From an uncultured Mailhella sp. (GTDB lineage: Bacteria; Desulfobacterota; Desulfovibrionia; Desulfovibrionales; Desulfovibrionaceae): a stretch of DNA of 64,000 nt. A model generated the notes under the pieces. That model was not told the origin of the DNA. It saw only the letters and a program-made list of their open reading frames with translations, and searched no databases. The position numbers were made by a program, and so were the translations under genes. This document shows, piece after piece, positions 8,354-16,793 of this stretch (positions are counted from its first letter, which is position 1; each line of letters opens with the position of its first letter). The stretch is from positions 124,001 to 188,000 of the forward strand of contig NZ_OZ007001.1 of the NCBI RefSeq assembly GCF_963931295.1, in the 5' to 3' direction.

Positions 8354-10048
8354 CTATTGCTGGAGCGCTCTGGGAACCCACCACCGGTCAAAATTGTAGG
8401 TAATGCCCGCCGGAGCTGGTTGAATGCCCTGGAACCTCGCCTGAACCATGGGCAGAGAATACGGCACATAAAGAAAAAGGTACGGCTGCTCCTCGTGAAG
8501 TATTTCCTGAAATCTGTCGTAAATGGCCTTCCGCTGCTCTCTGTCGGCGAGGGCCCGGCCCTTTTCCAGAAGTCTGTCCACCTCCTCGTTGCAGAAACCC
8601 ACGAAGTTGAGTCCGTGCCCCTCGGCGGCGGAAGAATGCCACACGTCGTAGATGTCCGGGTCGTCAAGAATGTTCCACGCCAGAATCAGGGCGTCGAACT
8701 TTCTCGTATCGACGAATTCCTTCAGGAAGGCGGCCCATTCCACCGTCCTGATGGAGACCTTCACGCCGACGGCCCGGAACATCTGCTGAAGAATGACGGC
8801 GACTTTGATGCGCTCGTTGTTGCCCTGGTTCACCAGTATGGTGAACTCGAAGGGCAGGCCGTCCTTTTCCAGAATTCCGTCCTTTCCCATCGTCCACCCC
8901 GCCTCGGCAAGCAGGCGGCGCGCACGCTCAGGGTCATAATCATACGCCTTGAGCGACGTGTTGTACACCCATGTTCCGGGCTTGTAGGGGCCGAACGCGG
9001 GCTCTCCCATGCCCAGGAGCGCTCCCTTGATGATTCCCTTTCTGTCGATGGCGCAGGAAAGGGCCTGCCGCACCCTCCTGTCCTTGAAGAAGGGGCTTTT
9101 CTGATTCAGTCCGAGATACGTGTAGCCGGAAGCGAGATACTTGTACTTGCGCCAGTTTTTTTCCCACCATTCGCCCTGGGTCTGACGCAGATACTGCTGC
9201 GGCGAAAGCCCCACGAAATCGAGCTTGCCTGCGCTGGCTTCGAGAAACATGGTGGTGCTGTCGGGAATGATGCGGTAGATCACCTCGTCGAGGTAGGGGC
9301 GGCCCTTGAAATAGCGGTCGTTGGCCTCAAGCACGATACGGCTGCCCGGCTCCCACGACTTGAGCTTGAACGGCCCGGCGCCAATAGGATTTCTCGCGTA
9401 GCGCGTGGAGGCGATGTTCTCGTGCTCCAGAATGTGTTTGGGCAGAATGGGATGCATCCAGGTGATGGCCGCGCGGGCGTAGGGAGCATCGTAGCGCACC
9501 TCGAAGGACAGGGGACCGGTCTGGCGGTATTCCTTCACGTTGAGGAAGTCCGCGGCGTAGGCGGTGGGCGTTTTCGGGTCCGTCATGAGCCTGTAGGTGA
9601 AGGTGACGTCGTCGGCCGTGAGCGGATGCCCGTCCTGCCAGACCAGCCCTTCCTTGAGGCGAAAGCGCATGAAAAGTCCGCCCTCAAGCACTTCCCACTC
9701 TTCGGCGGCGCATTTTATTATATTGAAATCCTTGTCGTATTCCAGCGGCGACGTGTAAAGCAGCCCCGCCACCTCGGCCGAAGCGGAATCGGACGCCAGA
9801 TAGGGAATGAGGTTGGACGGCTCGCCGATGCTGCCCATGAGTATGCTGCCGCCGTACTCGGGCTGCGCCGGAAGAGAAAAATTTTCCTCGGCCGCGCCGC
9901 AGATACGGACAAAAAACGCCATGCAGAGCAAAAACGTTGCGGCAAGCCGCAGCGCGGAAGAAAAATAACCTCTCGTTTCAACGCAATATTGCGCCGAAAC
10001 AGGGGAAAACAACCCGGGACAATGCGGGAAATATAACTTTTTTTTCAT
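8354..10048 (-). CDS. Extracellular solute-binding protein, family 5 (peptide/nickel ABC type)
   Basis: 564 residues. The N-terminus has basic residues, then a hydrophobic stretch around residues 34-50 ending in AFFVRICGAAEE, a Sec signal peptide with a likely cut near AA-EE. Typical SBP_bac_5 features follow: FRLKEGLVWQDGHPLTADDVTFTY and FKDRRVRQALSCAIDR. It would bind oligopeptides or similar ligands in the periplasm. The start (ATG at 10048) leaves an unusually long 33-residue lead before the hydrophobic core, but no internal ATG or GTG gives a better one. No permease or ATPase genes are adjacent; relA follows after 9 bases. Confidence 0.9.
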   Translation of the reverse strand: MKKKLYFPHCPGLFSPVSAQYCVETRGYFSSALRLAATFLLCMAFFVRICGAAEENFSLPAQPEYGGSILMGSIGEPSNLIPYLASDSASAEVAGLLYTSPLEYDKDFNIIKCAAEEWEVLEGGLFMRFRLKEGLVWQDGHPLTADDVTFTYRLMTDPKTPTAYAADFLNVKEYRQTGPLSFEVRYDAPYARAAITWMHPILPKHILEHENIASTRYARNPIGAGPFKLKSWEPGSRIVLEANDRYFKGRPYLDEVIYRIIPDSTTMFLEASAGKLDFVGLSPQQYLRQTQGEWWEKNWRKYKYLASGYTYLGLNQKSPFFKDRRVRQALSCAIDRKGIIKGALLGMGEPAFGPYKPGTWVYNTSLKAYDYDPERARRLLAEAGWTMGKDGILEKDGLPFEFTILVNQGNNERIKVAVILQQMFRAVGVKVSIRTVEWAAFLKEFVDTRKFDALILAWNILDDPDIYDVWHSSAAEGHGLNFVGFCNEEVDRLLEKGRALADREQRKAIYDRFQEILHEEQPYLFLYVPYSLPMVQARFQGIQPAPAGITYNFDRWWVPRALQQ

Positions 10049-10229
10049 GAAAAAAGCCTAGCACAGTTCACTTCTCTTGAAAACTGGGATATTATCGTAT
10101 AATCCTAGAAGGCAATGGTCGGTATCGCCTTTTTTTGCTCAGGATTTCCGCTTCCGTCGATTTCCCTTCCGACCGTGCCGCACAAGGGTCAGCCTTGTCC
10201 ATACTTTCTGTCATTTGAGGTCTGTTGCC

Positions 10230-13200
10230 ATGAACCGACGCGAGGAAGTCGCCGCCCGTGGGCTTGCCGAAAACTTCATTCAGAACACCATTCCCGAATA
10301 TATTACGGAATATGGTCGCGCCATTGAAGCGGAAGGCAATCTCAGCAAATTCACCCTGCGCTTTGAAAACGACGTATGGACGGTGGAAAGCACCGTTCAG
10401 GGGGAAGATTTCGAGGCCTACAGCCCGGTGGTCCACATCAATCTTGCCGAACAGCGGGTCGATTCCATGTGCAACTGCATGGAAGCCTTCAACGGTCCCT
10501 GTCGTCACGTCGCCGCCACGGCCATACACTTCATCAACTCCCTGGACATCTCAGAAGGCAAGGCCGATCCCGCGCCTGCGCCCCGCGAAGACTGGCGGCA
10601 GAGCTTCCGTCACTTCTTCGGCGGCACCTTCGAGCCCGAAACGGGGCGTCATTATTTTCTGTTCCGCTTCTTCCCGGAACCGGGACGCCTGTCCGTGGAG
10701 TTCTTCCGCGCCCGTCAGAACAAGACCGGCCTTTCCTCCGTGCGTCAGGAAGTGACGCTCGATCAGATTCTGCGCAATCCCGAATGGTGCGAACATTCGC
10801 CGGAACTGCCCGTGGTCTGCCGTCAGATCGCCCAGTATCTCGACTACTACGGCCACCGCGTGGAAATCCCCGACGGGCTGCTTTCCTGGTTCTTCTGGGC
10901 CATACGCAAGGAAGACTATCTCTACTGGAAGGACACCGAAATTCCCTGCCGCATCGAAAGCTCTCCCATGGCGCTCAAGCTGCGCCCCTCGCTCGACGAC
11001 GACGGTCTGCGCTTCGACGTGCTGCTCCAGCGCGAAGGCAAGAAACCGTTTTCCATCATCGACGAAGAGCCCGACGAGAGCGGCGACATTCCCGCTCCCG
11101 CGCATGAAGGAGCCACGTTCCACGGACAGATGCCCCTGTGGGTGTGCTGGAATCAGGGCTTCTATCCGGTGCAGACCTGCCTGAACCATCACGTCATTCA
11201 GGCGCTGGTTCACAAGGGCCCGGTCATTCCGCAGGAAGACATTCCCGAATTTCTCGACAGGGTGTGGACGAGCCTGCCTGCCTCGGAACTCTACGAGCAG
11301 GATGAATTCCTCAAGATCATGGAACCCGTGTTCCAGCCGGCCACGTACAATCCCAAGCTCTTCCTCGACGAAGAAGGCAGCCTGCTTACCCTCGAAGTGC
11401 AGAACATCTACGAAACCCTGCACGGCGAATTCACCCTGCCCGGACCGAACCCCGATTTCCAGACCGGCAGTTACGTCTACGAAGGCAAAACCTTCCTCGT
11501 GCGCCGCAATCAGGTGGAGGAAAACGCCCTCATCACCCAGCTTTCCGACATGCGCTTCCAGCCGAGAAGCAGCCGCCTGTGGTTCATGGAACCCGAAGAG
11601 GCCATTTCCTTCCTGCTCGATTCCTACCCCACCCTGCTGGAAAACTGGCGCGTGTACGGCGAAGCCACGCTCTCGCGCTACAAGGTGCGCGCCTCCACGC
11701 CGGTCATCAACGCGAGCGTGGAAAGCAACGAAAAGGAAAAGTGGTTCTCCCTCGACATTTCGGTGGATTACGACGGCCAGAACCTGCCGCTCGACCGCAT
11801 CTGGAAGGCCTGGCTCAAGGGCAAGCGCTACGTGCAGCTCAAGGACGGCTCCTACGCCTCCCTGCCCGAATCCTGGCTCGAAAAGCTGGCCCACAAGCTC
11901 AAGGTGCTCGGCCTTGATCCGGCCAAGCCGCCCAAGCAGAAGTTCAAGCAGTACGAGGCCCCGGTGCTCGACAACCTGCTCGAAGACCTGCCCGGCGCGC
12001 TGGAGGATTCCTTCTGGAGCAAGCTGCGCGACAACATCCGCAACTTCCACGAAGTCAAGCAGATAGAAACGCCCAAGGGCCTGCAGGCCTCGCTGCGTCC
12101 CTATCAGCTTCAGGGCATCTCGTACCTCAACTTCCTCAACGAGTACGGCTTCGGCGGCATTCTCGCCGACGAAATGGGCCTCGGCAAGACCATCCAGACG
12201 CTCGCCTTCGTACAGCACATGGTCAACCACGGCTCGCAGGGCCCCAACCTCATCGTGGTGCCCACCTCCGTGCTGCCCAACTGGGACCGCGAAGCCTCCA
12301 AGTTCGTGCCCGGACTTTCGCGCGTCATCGTGTACGGCACGCGCCGCGAAGGACTGTTCCGCAAGATCGCGACGTCCGACCTCGTCATCACCACCTACGC
12401 GCTGCTGCGCCGCGACATGGAGGAACTCGAACAGCACGAGTTCAACTCCATCATTCTCGACGAAGCCCAGAACATCAAGAATCCCAACACCATTACCGCC
12501 CGCTCCGTGCGGCAGATCAACGCCAAGATGCGCCTCTGCCTCTCGGGCACGCCCATTGAAAACAACCTCTTTGAACTGTGGAGCCTGTTTGAATTCCTCA
12601 TGCCGGGCTTCCTCGGCAGTCAGCACGCCTTCCAGCGCGGGGTCATCAAGCCCATCAAGGAAGGCGACGCGGAAACCCTCGAATATCTGCGTTCGCGGGT
12701 GAAGCCGTTCATTCTGCGCCGCACCAAGGCCGAAGTGGTCAAGGATCTGCCGCCCAAGGTGGAAAACGTCATGTACTGCGCCCTCGAAGAGGAACAGGCC
12801 GAACTCTACGCCTCCCTTGCGCGCAAGCTGCGTGAACAGGTGCTCGCCGACGTGGACAAGAAGGGCATGGCCAAGAGCCAGATGTCCATTCTCGACGCCC
12901 TGCTCAAGCTGCGTCAGATCTGCTGTCATCCCAAGCTGCTCAAGCTGGACATGCCCGGCTTCAACGCCAACATGCCGTCCGGCAAGTTCGAGGCCTTCAA
13001 GGACATGATCCTCGACATCGTGGAAGAAGGTCACAAGGTGCTCGTGTTCTCGCAGTTCGTGCAGATGCTGCAACAGATACGCGCCTGGCTCCAGATGACG
13101 GACATCCCCTTCTGCTACCTCGACGGCTCCAGCAAGGACCGTCTGGAACAGGTGGACCGCTTCAACAACACGCCGTCCATCCGGATCTTCCTCATTTCCC

Positions 13201-13484
13201 TGAAGGCCGGCGGCACGGGCCTCAACCTCACGAGCGCCGACTACGTCATCCACTACGATCCGTGGTGGAACCCCGCCGTGGAAAGCCAGGCCACCGACCG
13301 CGCCCACAGAATCGGCCAGTCGCGTCAGGTGTTCTCCTACAAGCTCATCTGTCAGAACACCGTGGAAGAAAAGATTCTGAAGCTCCAGGAAATGAAGCGC
13401 GGCGTGGCCGAAGCCGTCATTCCCGGACAGGAATCCTGGAAGTCCCTCACGAGAGAAGACCTCGAAATGCTCTTTGAAGTGTAG
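10230..13484 (+). CDS. SNF2-family helicase with SWIM zinc finger
   Basis: 1084 residues. The ATG at 10230 is chosen over a TTG-started extension because GAGG sits 10 bases upstream and the preceding 51 codons look non-coding. A SWIM zinc finger lies near residues 79-95 (CNC...CRH), then a bacterial SNF2 N-terminal region. The helicase core follows: GGILADEMGLGKT (Walker A, about 641-653), DEAQ box (about 744), SGTPIENNLFELWSLF, and the C-terminal half with KAGGTGLNL and DRAHRIGQ. It is expected to be an ATP-driven DNA translocase. It stands alone between its own terminator and the SBP gene, not beside methyltransferase or nuclease genes, so a defence role is not indicated. Confidence 0.93.
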   Translation: MNRREEVAARGLAENFIQNTIPEYITEYGRAIEAEGNLSKFTLRFENDVWTVESTVQGEDFEAYSPVVHINLAEQRVDSMCNCMEAFNGPCRHVAATAIHFINSLDISEGKADPAPAPREDWRQSFRHFFGGTFEPETGRHYFLFRFFPEPGRLSVEFFRARQNKTGLSSVRQEVTLDQILRNPEWCEHSPELPVVCRQIAQYLDYYGHRVEIPDGLLSWFFWAIRKEDYLYWKDTEIPCRIESSPMALKLRPSLDDDGLRFDVLLQREGKKPFSIIDEEPDESGDIPAPAHEGATFHGQMPLWVCWNQGFYPVQTCLNHHVIQALVHKGPVIPQEDIPEFLDRVWTSLPASELYEQDEFLKIMEPVFQPATYNPKLFLDEEGSLLTLEVQNIYETLHGEFTLPGPNPDFQTGSYVYEGKTFLVRRNQVEENALITQLSDMRFQPRSSRLWFMEPEEAISFLLDSYPTLLENWRVYGEATLSRYKVRASTPVINASVESNEKEKWFSLDISVDYDGQNLPLDRIWKAWLKGKRYVQLKDGSYASLPESWLEKLAHKLKVLGLDPAKPPKQKFKQYEAPVLDNLLEDLPGALEDSFWSKLRDNIRNFHEVKQIETPKGLQASLRPYQLQGISYLNFLNEYGFGGILADEMGLGKTIQTLAFVQHMVNHGSQGPNLIVVPTSVLPNWDREASKFVPGLSRVIVYGTRREGLFRKIATSDLVITTYALLRRDMEELEQHEFNSIILDEAQNIKNPNTITARSVRQINAKMRLCLSGTPIENNLFELWSLFEFLMPGFLGSQHAFQRGVIKPIKEGDAETLEYLRSRVKPFILRRTKAEVVKDLPPKVENVMYCALEEEQAELYASLARKLREQVLADVDKKGMAKSQMSILDALLKLRQICCHPKLLKLDMPGFNANMPSGKFEAFKDMILDIVEEGHKVLVFSQFVQMLQQIRAWLQMTDIPFCYLDGSSKDRLEQVDRFNNTPSIRIFLISLKAGGTGLNLTSADYVIHYDPWWNPAVESQATDRAHRIGQSRQVFSYKLICQNTVEEKILKLQEMKRGVAEAVIPGQESWKSLTREDLEMLFEV

Positions 13485-13503
13485 CGGATTCCCGCCGACC
13501 TCA

Positions 13504-13540
13504 AGCGGCCCCGCGCGTCTGCGCCGGGCCGCTTTTTTTT
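13504..13540 (+). terminator. Intrinsic terminator of the SNF2 gene
   Basis: AGCGGCCC (13504-13511) pairs with GGGCCGCT (13526-13533), followed by eight T. It lies 20 bases after the stop codon. Confidence 0.9.
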
Positions 13541-13908
13541 GCGTCCGCGCCCCTTGAATTTTCCCGCTCCTGACGTATCGTCCTCGCAGAAACGAACAAG
13601 GTCCGCCCTCGGAACGCCGGACTTTTCCCGGCCTTCGCGGTCGAAAAAGCGAAAGCGCCCTTCCGACGCCTGCCCCGCAGTCCCACCCGCGCAGCCGACG
13701 CCCGCACCTGCGAATTCGCCTCATGCGTCCGCGAATCCGACGCTCCGACGCCTGCCTCTGCGCCCCGCGCTCACTTGCCGAGCGTCGTGCCGGACGCACC
13801 GCCTCCGGGTCGCCTGGGCGCTGCGTGCATCCGTGCTGCGCTCCGCCTGCGGAACCTTGCCGGGATTTTCCCGGTTCTCATTCACCTGCAACCATCCGGG
13901 AGCCGCAC
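13541..13908. other. Non-coding spacer upstream of the sirtuin gene
   Basis: About 370 b of GC-rich sequence. An open frame runs through into the sirtuin frame from 13723, but it is Arg/Pro/Cys-rich with no domain. No strong promoter was recognised. Confidence 0.45.
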
Positions 13909-14631
13909 ATGACGCTTACCGAACTGCTTTCCAACGCCAAACACGCCGTCGTTCTTACCGGCGCAGGCATTTCCACCCTTTCCGGCATTCCCGACTTCCG
14001 CGGCGCAGGCGGTCTCTACACCCGCACCGACATCGACGCCAACAAGCTCTTCGACCTCGACTACTTCATGAAGGATCCGACCTACTACTACGAGCACTCG
14101 AAGGATTTTCTCTACAATCTGGAGGAAAAGGAGCCCAACATCGTTCACAAGACGCTCGCCCGTCTGGAAAAGGAAGGCATCATCCACGCCGTCATCACGC
14201 AGAACATCGACCTGCTCCACCAGAAGGCCGGATCGAAAAAGGTGCTGGAACTGCACGGCTCGCCGCTGCTGCACCACTGCCTGCGCTGCGGCAAGAGCTG
14301 GACGTTTGAAGAAATCGCCCCCCGCGTGCGCGCCGGCGAAGTGCCCGTGTGCGACAAATGCGGCGGCATCGTGAAACCGGACATCGTGTTCTTCGGCGAA
14401 GGACTGCCCGAATACGCCCTCACCGAGGCGGAACGCGAAGCCCGCGCCGCCGACCTCATGCTCGTGCTCGGCACCAGCCTCACCGTGTACCCGGCCGCGG
14501 CCGTGCCCGAAATCACCCTCCAGTCCGGCGGCAAAATCGCCATCATCAACCGCGACCCCACCCACCTCGACCGCTACGCCACCTGGATAGGCCGCGACCT
14601 GAAAAAGGAAATGGAAGAACTGAAGATTTAA
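13909..14631 (+). CDS. cobB: NAD-dependent protein deacylase, Sir2 family
   Basis: 240 residues, a normal bacterial sirtuin length. GAGISTLSGIPDFRG (about 19-33) binds NAD, TQNIDLLH carries the catalytic-core Gln-Asn-Asp, and ELHGS supplies the general-base histidine. The zinc site is formed by CLRC and CDKC (about residues 124-150). GTSLTVYPAA is the last conserved block. It removes acyl groups from lysines using NAD. The start is the ATG that begins MTLTELLSNA, where family similarity begins. The gene symbol is by family only. A 90-base repeat begins five bases after its stop. Confidence 0.93.
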   Translation: MTLTELLSNAKHAVVLTGAGISTLSGIPDFRGAGGLYTRTDIDANKLFDLDYFMKDPTYYYEHSKDFLYNLEEKEPNIVHKTLARLEKEGIIHAVITQNIDLLHQKAGSKKVLELHGSPLLHHCLRCGKSWTFEEIAPRVRAGEVPVCDKCGGIVKPDIVFFGEGLPEYALTEAEREARAADLMLVLGTSLTVYPAAAVPEITLQSGGKIAIINRDPTHLDRYATWIGRDLKKEMEELKI

Positions 14632-14636
14632 ATAAA

Positions 14637-14726
14637 GATGCGGGGCTCTGCCCCGCTCCCCGTCGGGGGAAATGATTTCCCCCGAACCCCCTCAATTCCG
14701 CCTCCACGGCTCCGCCGCTTCGGCGG
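14637..14726 (+). repeat. 90-base GC-rich palindromic repeat, copy 1
   Basis: It contains two nested palindromes, CGGGGCTCTGCCCCG and a GGGGGAAATGATTTCCCCC-type stem, then a CTCAATTCCGCCTC tail and a CCGCTTCGGCGG hairpin. It starts five bases behind the sirtuin stop codon. Copy 2 is at 14794-14882, and a related element lies behind pyruvate kinase. Confidence 0.8.
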
Positions 14727-14793
14727 CCGTCAACAACGGCGGCGCACTCGTCCCGTCATGCTCTGGAGTTCCTTCGACTGAGGGGGTGAAAAA

Positions 14794-14882
14794 GATGCGG
14801 GGCTCCGCCCCGTCCCCCGCCGGGGGAAATGATTTTCCCCGTGCCCCCTCAATTCCGCCTCCCGGCTTCGCCGCTTCGGCGG
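14794..14882 (+). repeat. 90-base GC-rich palindromic repeat, copy 2
   Basis: Same order of parts as copy 1: GATGCGGGGCTCCGCCCCG, a GGGGGAAATGATTTTCCCC stem, CTCAATTCCGCCTC, then CCGCTTCGGCGG. The two copies are separated by about 67 bases of unique sequence. No coding role. The rest of this 14.6-15.1 kb spacer shows nothing else. Confidence 0.8.
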
Positions 14883-15092
14883 AAGAACGTTCCTGCCTGG
14901 AAAGGGCCCATCGAAAAATATGGCGCTTTTCCGCAGGCAAGACGACTCTGCAAAAAATTTTTTTGCGCGCTTCTGCACATTTTTCGCCGCATTTCGACAC
15001 AAACACCGACGCGGAAAACGGCAACGCCTCTTTTTTGCTGTTTGGCCTTTCAGCAAAACAGTTTCAGAAACGCCGTCTTTCGACGGCCGGGC

Positions 15093-15446
15093 TCAGGGAG
15101 CCATCATGGCGGTCAGTCGCGCCTGCCGGGCCTGCGCCTTCTTGTCGAGCGTGGCCGACGTGGCCGTCAGAAACTGCCCCAGACAGGACAGCTTGAGCGC
15201 ATAGTACACATGCAGCCCCCGCTTCTCGTCCGTCACGATCTCGGCGGCCTTCAGTACGGCCAAGTGGCGGGAAATCGTGGACATGTCCGCGCCCACAAGA
15301 CGCTGCAGTTCCGCCACGCACATCGGGCCGCGCGTCAGCGCCTCGGCCATCATGAGCCGGCTCGGATGCCCGAGCGCCTTGAATATCCTGGCCTGCGCCT
15401 CAATATATGATCTGTCCGGCAGACGCCTCGACAGCAGCATGTCCAT
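15093..15446 (-). CDS. ArsR-family transcriptional regulator
   Basis: 117 residues. The ATG at 15446 is chosen because GGGGAGGGG lies 5 bases before it; upstream in-frame codons would run into the promoter. A winged helix-turn-helix of the ArsR type is clear: FKALGHPSRLMMAEAL, then VAELQRLVGADMSTISRHLAVLKAAEIV, then the wing DEKRGLHVYYAL. No metal-binding CxC is present in the recognition helix, so this is probably not a classic metal sensor. It is divergent from a TAXI-TRAP operon, which it may control together with itself. The inducer is unknown. Confidence 0.9.
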   Translation of the reverse strand: MDMLLSRRLPDRSYIEAQARIFKALGHPSRLMMAEALTRGPMCVAELQRLVGADMSTISRHLAVLKAAEIVTDEKRGLHVYYALKLSCLGQFLTATSATLDKKAQARQARLTAMMAP

Positions 15447-15483
15447 AGTTCCCCTCCCCATGCCTGTTAGTTGCGTAATTGAC

Positions 15484-15513
15484 AAAATACACAACAAGAA
15501 TCCCCAGTGTCAA
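15484..15513 (-). promoter_or_regulatory. Putative promoter of the arsR-type gene
   Basis: On the minus strand, TTGACA (15508-15513), an 18-base spacer and TATTTT (15484-15489). It lies about 40 bases upstream of the chosen ATG. Confidence 0.6.
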
Positions 15514-15554
15514 CGCTGCAATTCTCTGCTGCTTCTCTGCGACATCGACGCGAT

Positions 15555-15595
15555 ATTCACATTTTCGTGAATTTTTTGCCTATTGCGCTGCGCAA
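15555..15595. promoter_or_regulatory. Two palindromes, candidate operators for the ArsR-type regulator
   Basis: ATTCAC (15555-15560) and GTGAAT (15567-15572) form a perfect inverted repeat with a 6-base gap. TTGCGC and GCGCAA (15583-15588 and 15590-15595) form a second with a one-base centre. Both lie between the divergent arsR and TRAP genes. The ATTCAC/GTGAAT type resembles ArsR-family sites; binding is inferred. Confidence 0.4.
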
Positions 15596-15702
15596 AAAAC
15601 GATGACATCATGCGACAATCAGGCAAAAGGAACAGAAAACAGCGTCGACAACGACCTTTTTCTCGCCATTTTTGACAATGTTGAACGTTGCAGGAGGCAC
15701 CC

Positions 15703-16680
15703 ATGTTCAGAAAATTCTTTGCCGTCGCCCTTGGCGCGGCCATGCTTCTTTCCGGCGCGATGGCGGGCGACGCCCTGGCCGCCAAATTCGTCACCATCGG
15801 CACCGGCGGCATCACCGGCGTGTACTATCCCACGGGCGGAGCCATCGCCAAGATCATCAACGCCAAGAAGGACATGTACAACATCCGCGCCAGCGTGGAA
15901 TCCACCGGAGCTTCCAAGTTCAACATCAACGCCATCAACAACGGCGATCTTGAATTCGGCATCGCTCAGGCCGACACTCAGTATCAGGCCTACAAGGGCG
16001 TCGGCGACTGGGAAGGCAAGCCCGTGACCAAACTGCGCTTCGTGTTCGCCCTCGCGCCCGAAGCCGTGACCTTCGTGGCCGCCGAGGATTCCGGCATCAA
16101 GAGCCTCGCCGACGTCAAGGGCAAAATCATCAACCTCGGCGATCCCGGTTCGGGCAACCGCATCAACGCCCTCCAGGTCTTCAAGGAAGTGGGCCTCGAA
16201 CCCGGCAAGGACTTCCGCGGCGAAGGCCTCAAGCCCGCCGACGCGCCCCACACACTTCAGGACGGCCGCATCGACGGCTTCTTCTACACGCTGGGCCATC
16301 CCAACGGCAACATCAAGGAAGCCACGGCCGGCAAGCGCAAGTGCCGCATCGTGCCCATCACCGGCATGGACAACCTGCTCAAGGAGTGCCCCTACTACTC
16401 CAAGACCTTCATTGACATGAGTCAGTATCCCGACGCCTCCAACGCTTCCGACGGCAAGGTGGAAACCATCGGTATGCTCGCCACCTTCGTGACCTCCGCC
16501 GATACTCCCGACGACATCGTGTACGCCATCACCAAGGAAGTGGTGGAAAACCTCGACGAATTCAAGAAGCTGCATCCGGCGCTCGAATCCATCACCAGGG
16601 AAAGCCTGCTGGAAGGCCGCACCGCTCCCTTCCATCCCGGCGCAGAAAAGTACTTCAAGGAAGTCGGCCTGATCAAGTAG
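15703..16680 (+). CDS. TAXI-family TRAP transporter solute receptor
   Basis: 325 residues. The ATG at 15703 follows AGGAGG (15693-15698). A Sec signal peptide (MFRKFFAVALGAAMLLSGAMA) ends near ALAAKF. The mature part starts with FVTIGTGGITGVYYPTGGAI, the hallmark of TAXI receptors, and continues with FGIAQAD and the C-terminal HPGAEKYFKEVGLI found in this family. It captures a ligand in the periplasm and hands it to the fused permease encoded next. TAXI ligands are often glutamate-like or other carboxylates; the ligand here is unknown. First gene of a receptor-permease-zinc ribbon operon. Confidence 0.95.
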   Translation: MFRKFFAVALGAAMLLSGAMAGDALAAKFVTIGTGGITGVYYPTGGAIAKIINAKKDMYNIRASVESTGASKFNINAINNGDLEFGIAQADTQYQAYKGVGDWEGKPVTKLRFVFALAPEAVTFVAAEDSGIKSLADVKGKIINLGDPGSGNRINALQVFKEVGLEPGKDFRGEGLKPADAPHTLQDGRIDGFFYTLGHPNGNIKEATAGKRKCRIVPITGMDNLLKECPYYSKTFIDMSQYPDASNASDGKVETIGMLATFVTSADTPDDIVYAITKEVVENLDEFKKLHPALESITRESLLEGRTAPFHPGAEKYFKEVGLIK

Positions 16681-16724
16681 CAACGCCGCGTCCGCGCCCT
16701 TTGCTCCTTCTGGCGGCTGCTTTG

Positions 16725-16771
16725 GCGGGGGTCGGGTCTGGCCCGCCCCCGCGCGCCGTCTTTTGTTTTTC
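16725..16771 (+). promoter_or_regulatory. Strong hairpin between TRAP receptor and permease genes
   Basis: GCGGGGG (16725-16731) pairs with CCCCCGC (16746-16752), with an inner CGGG/CCCG stem and one bulged T. A T-rich stretch follows only after 7 bases, so this is probably not a full terminator. It could lower permease expression relative to the receptor or protect the receptor mRNA. Confidence 0.45.
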
Positions 16772-16793
16772 CTAACCTGCGGGACACTCTCTC

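Noticed and set aside
6038..10036. A 1332-codon open frame on the plus strand
   Set aside because: It lies antisense to relA/spoT and the solute-binding protein, both with full motif sets. It is His/Val/Gly-rich without domains; long antisense frames are expected at this GC content.
10230..13484. SNF2 helicase as part of a phage-defence island (DISARM-like)
   Set aside because: No methyltransferase, nuclease or PLD-like partner is nearby, and the SWIM-type bacterial SNF2 differs from the DISARM helicase.
10551..13799. A 1082-codon open frame on the minus strand
   Set aside because: Antisense shadow of the SNF2 helicase, with no motif or ribosome site.
14632..15092. Insertion-sequence remnant suggested by the two 90-base copies
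   Set aside because: No transposase fragment or target-site duplication was found; the copies look like REP/BIME-type elements.
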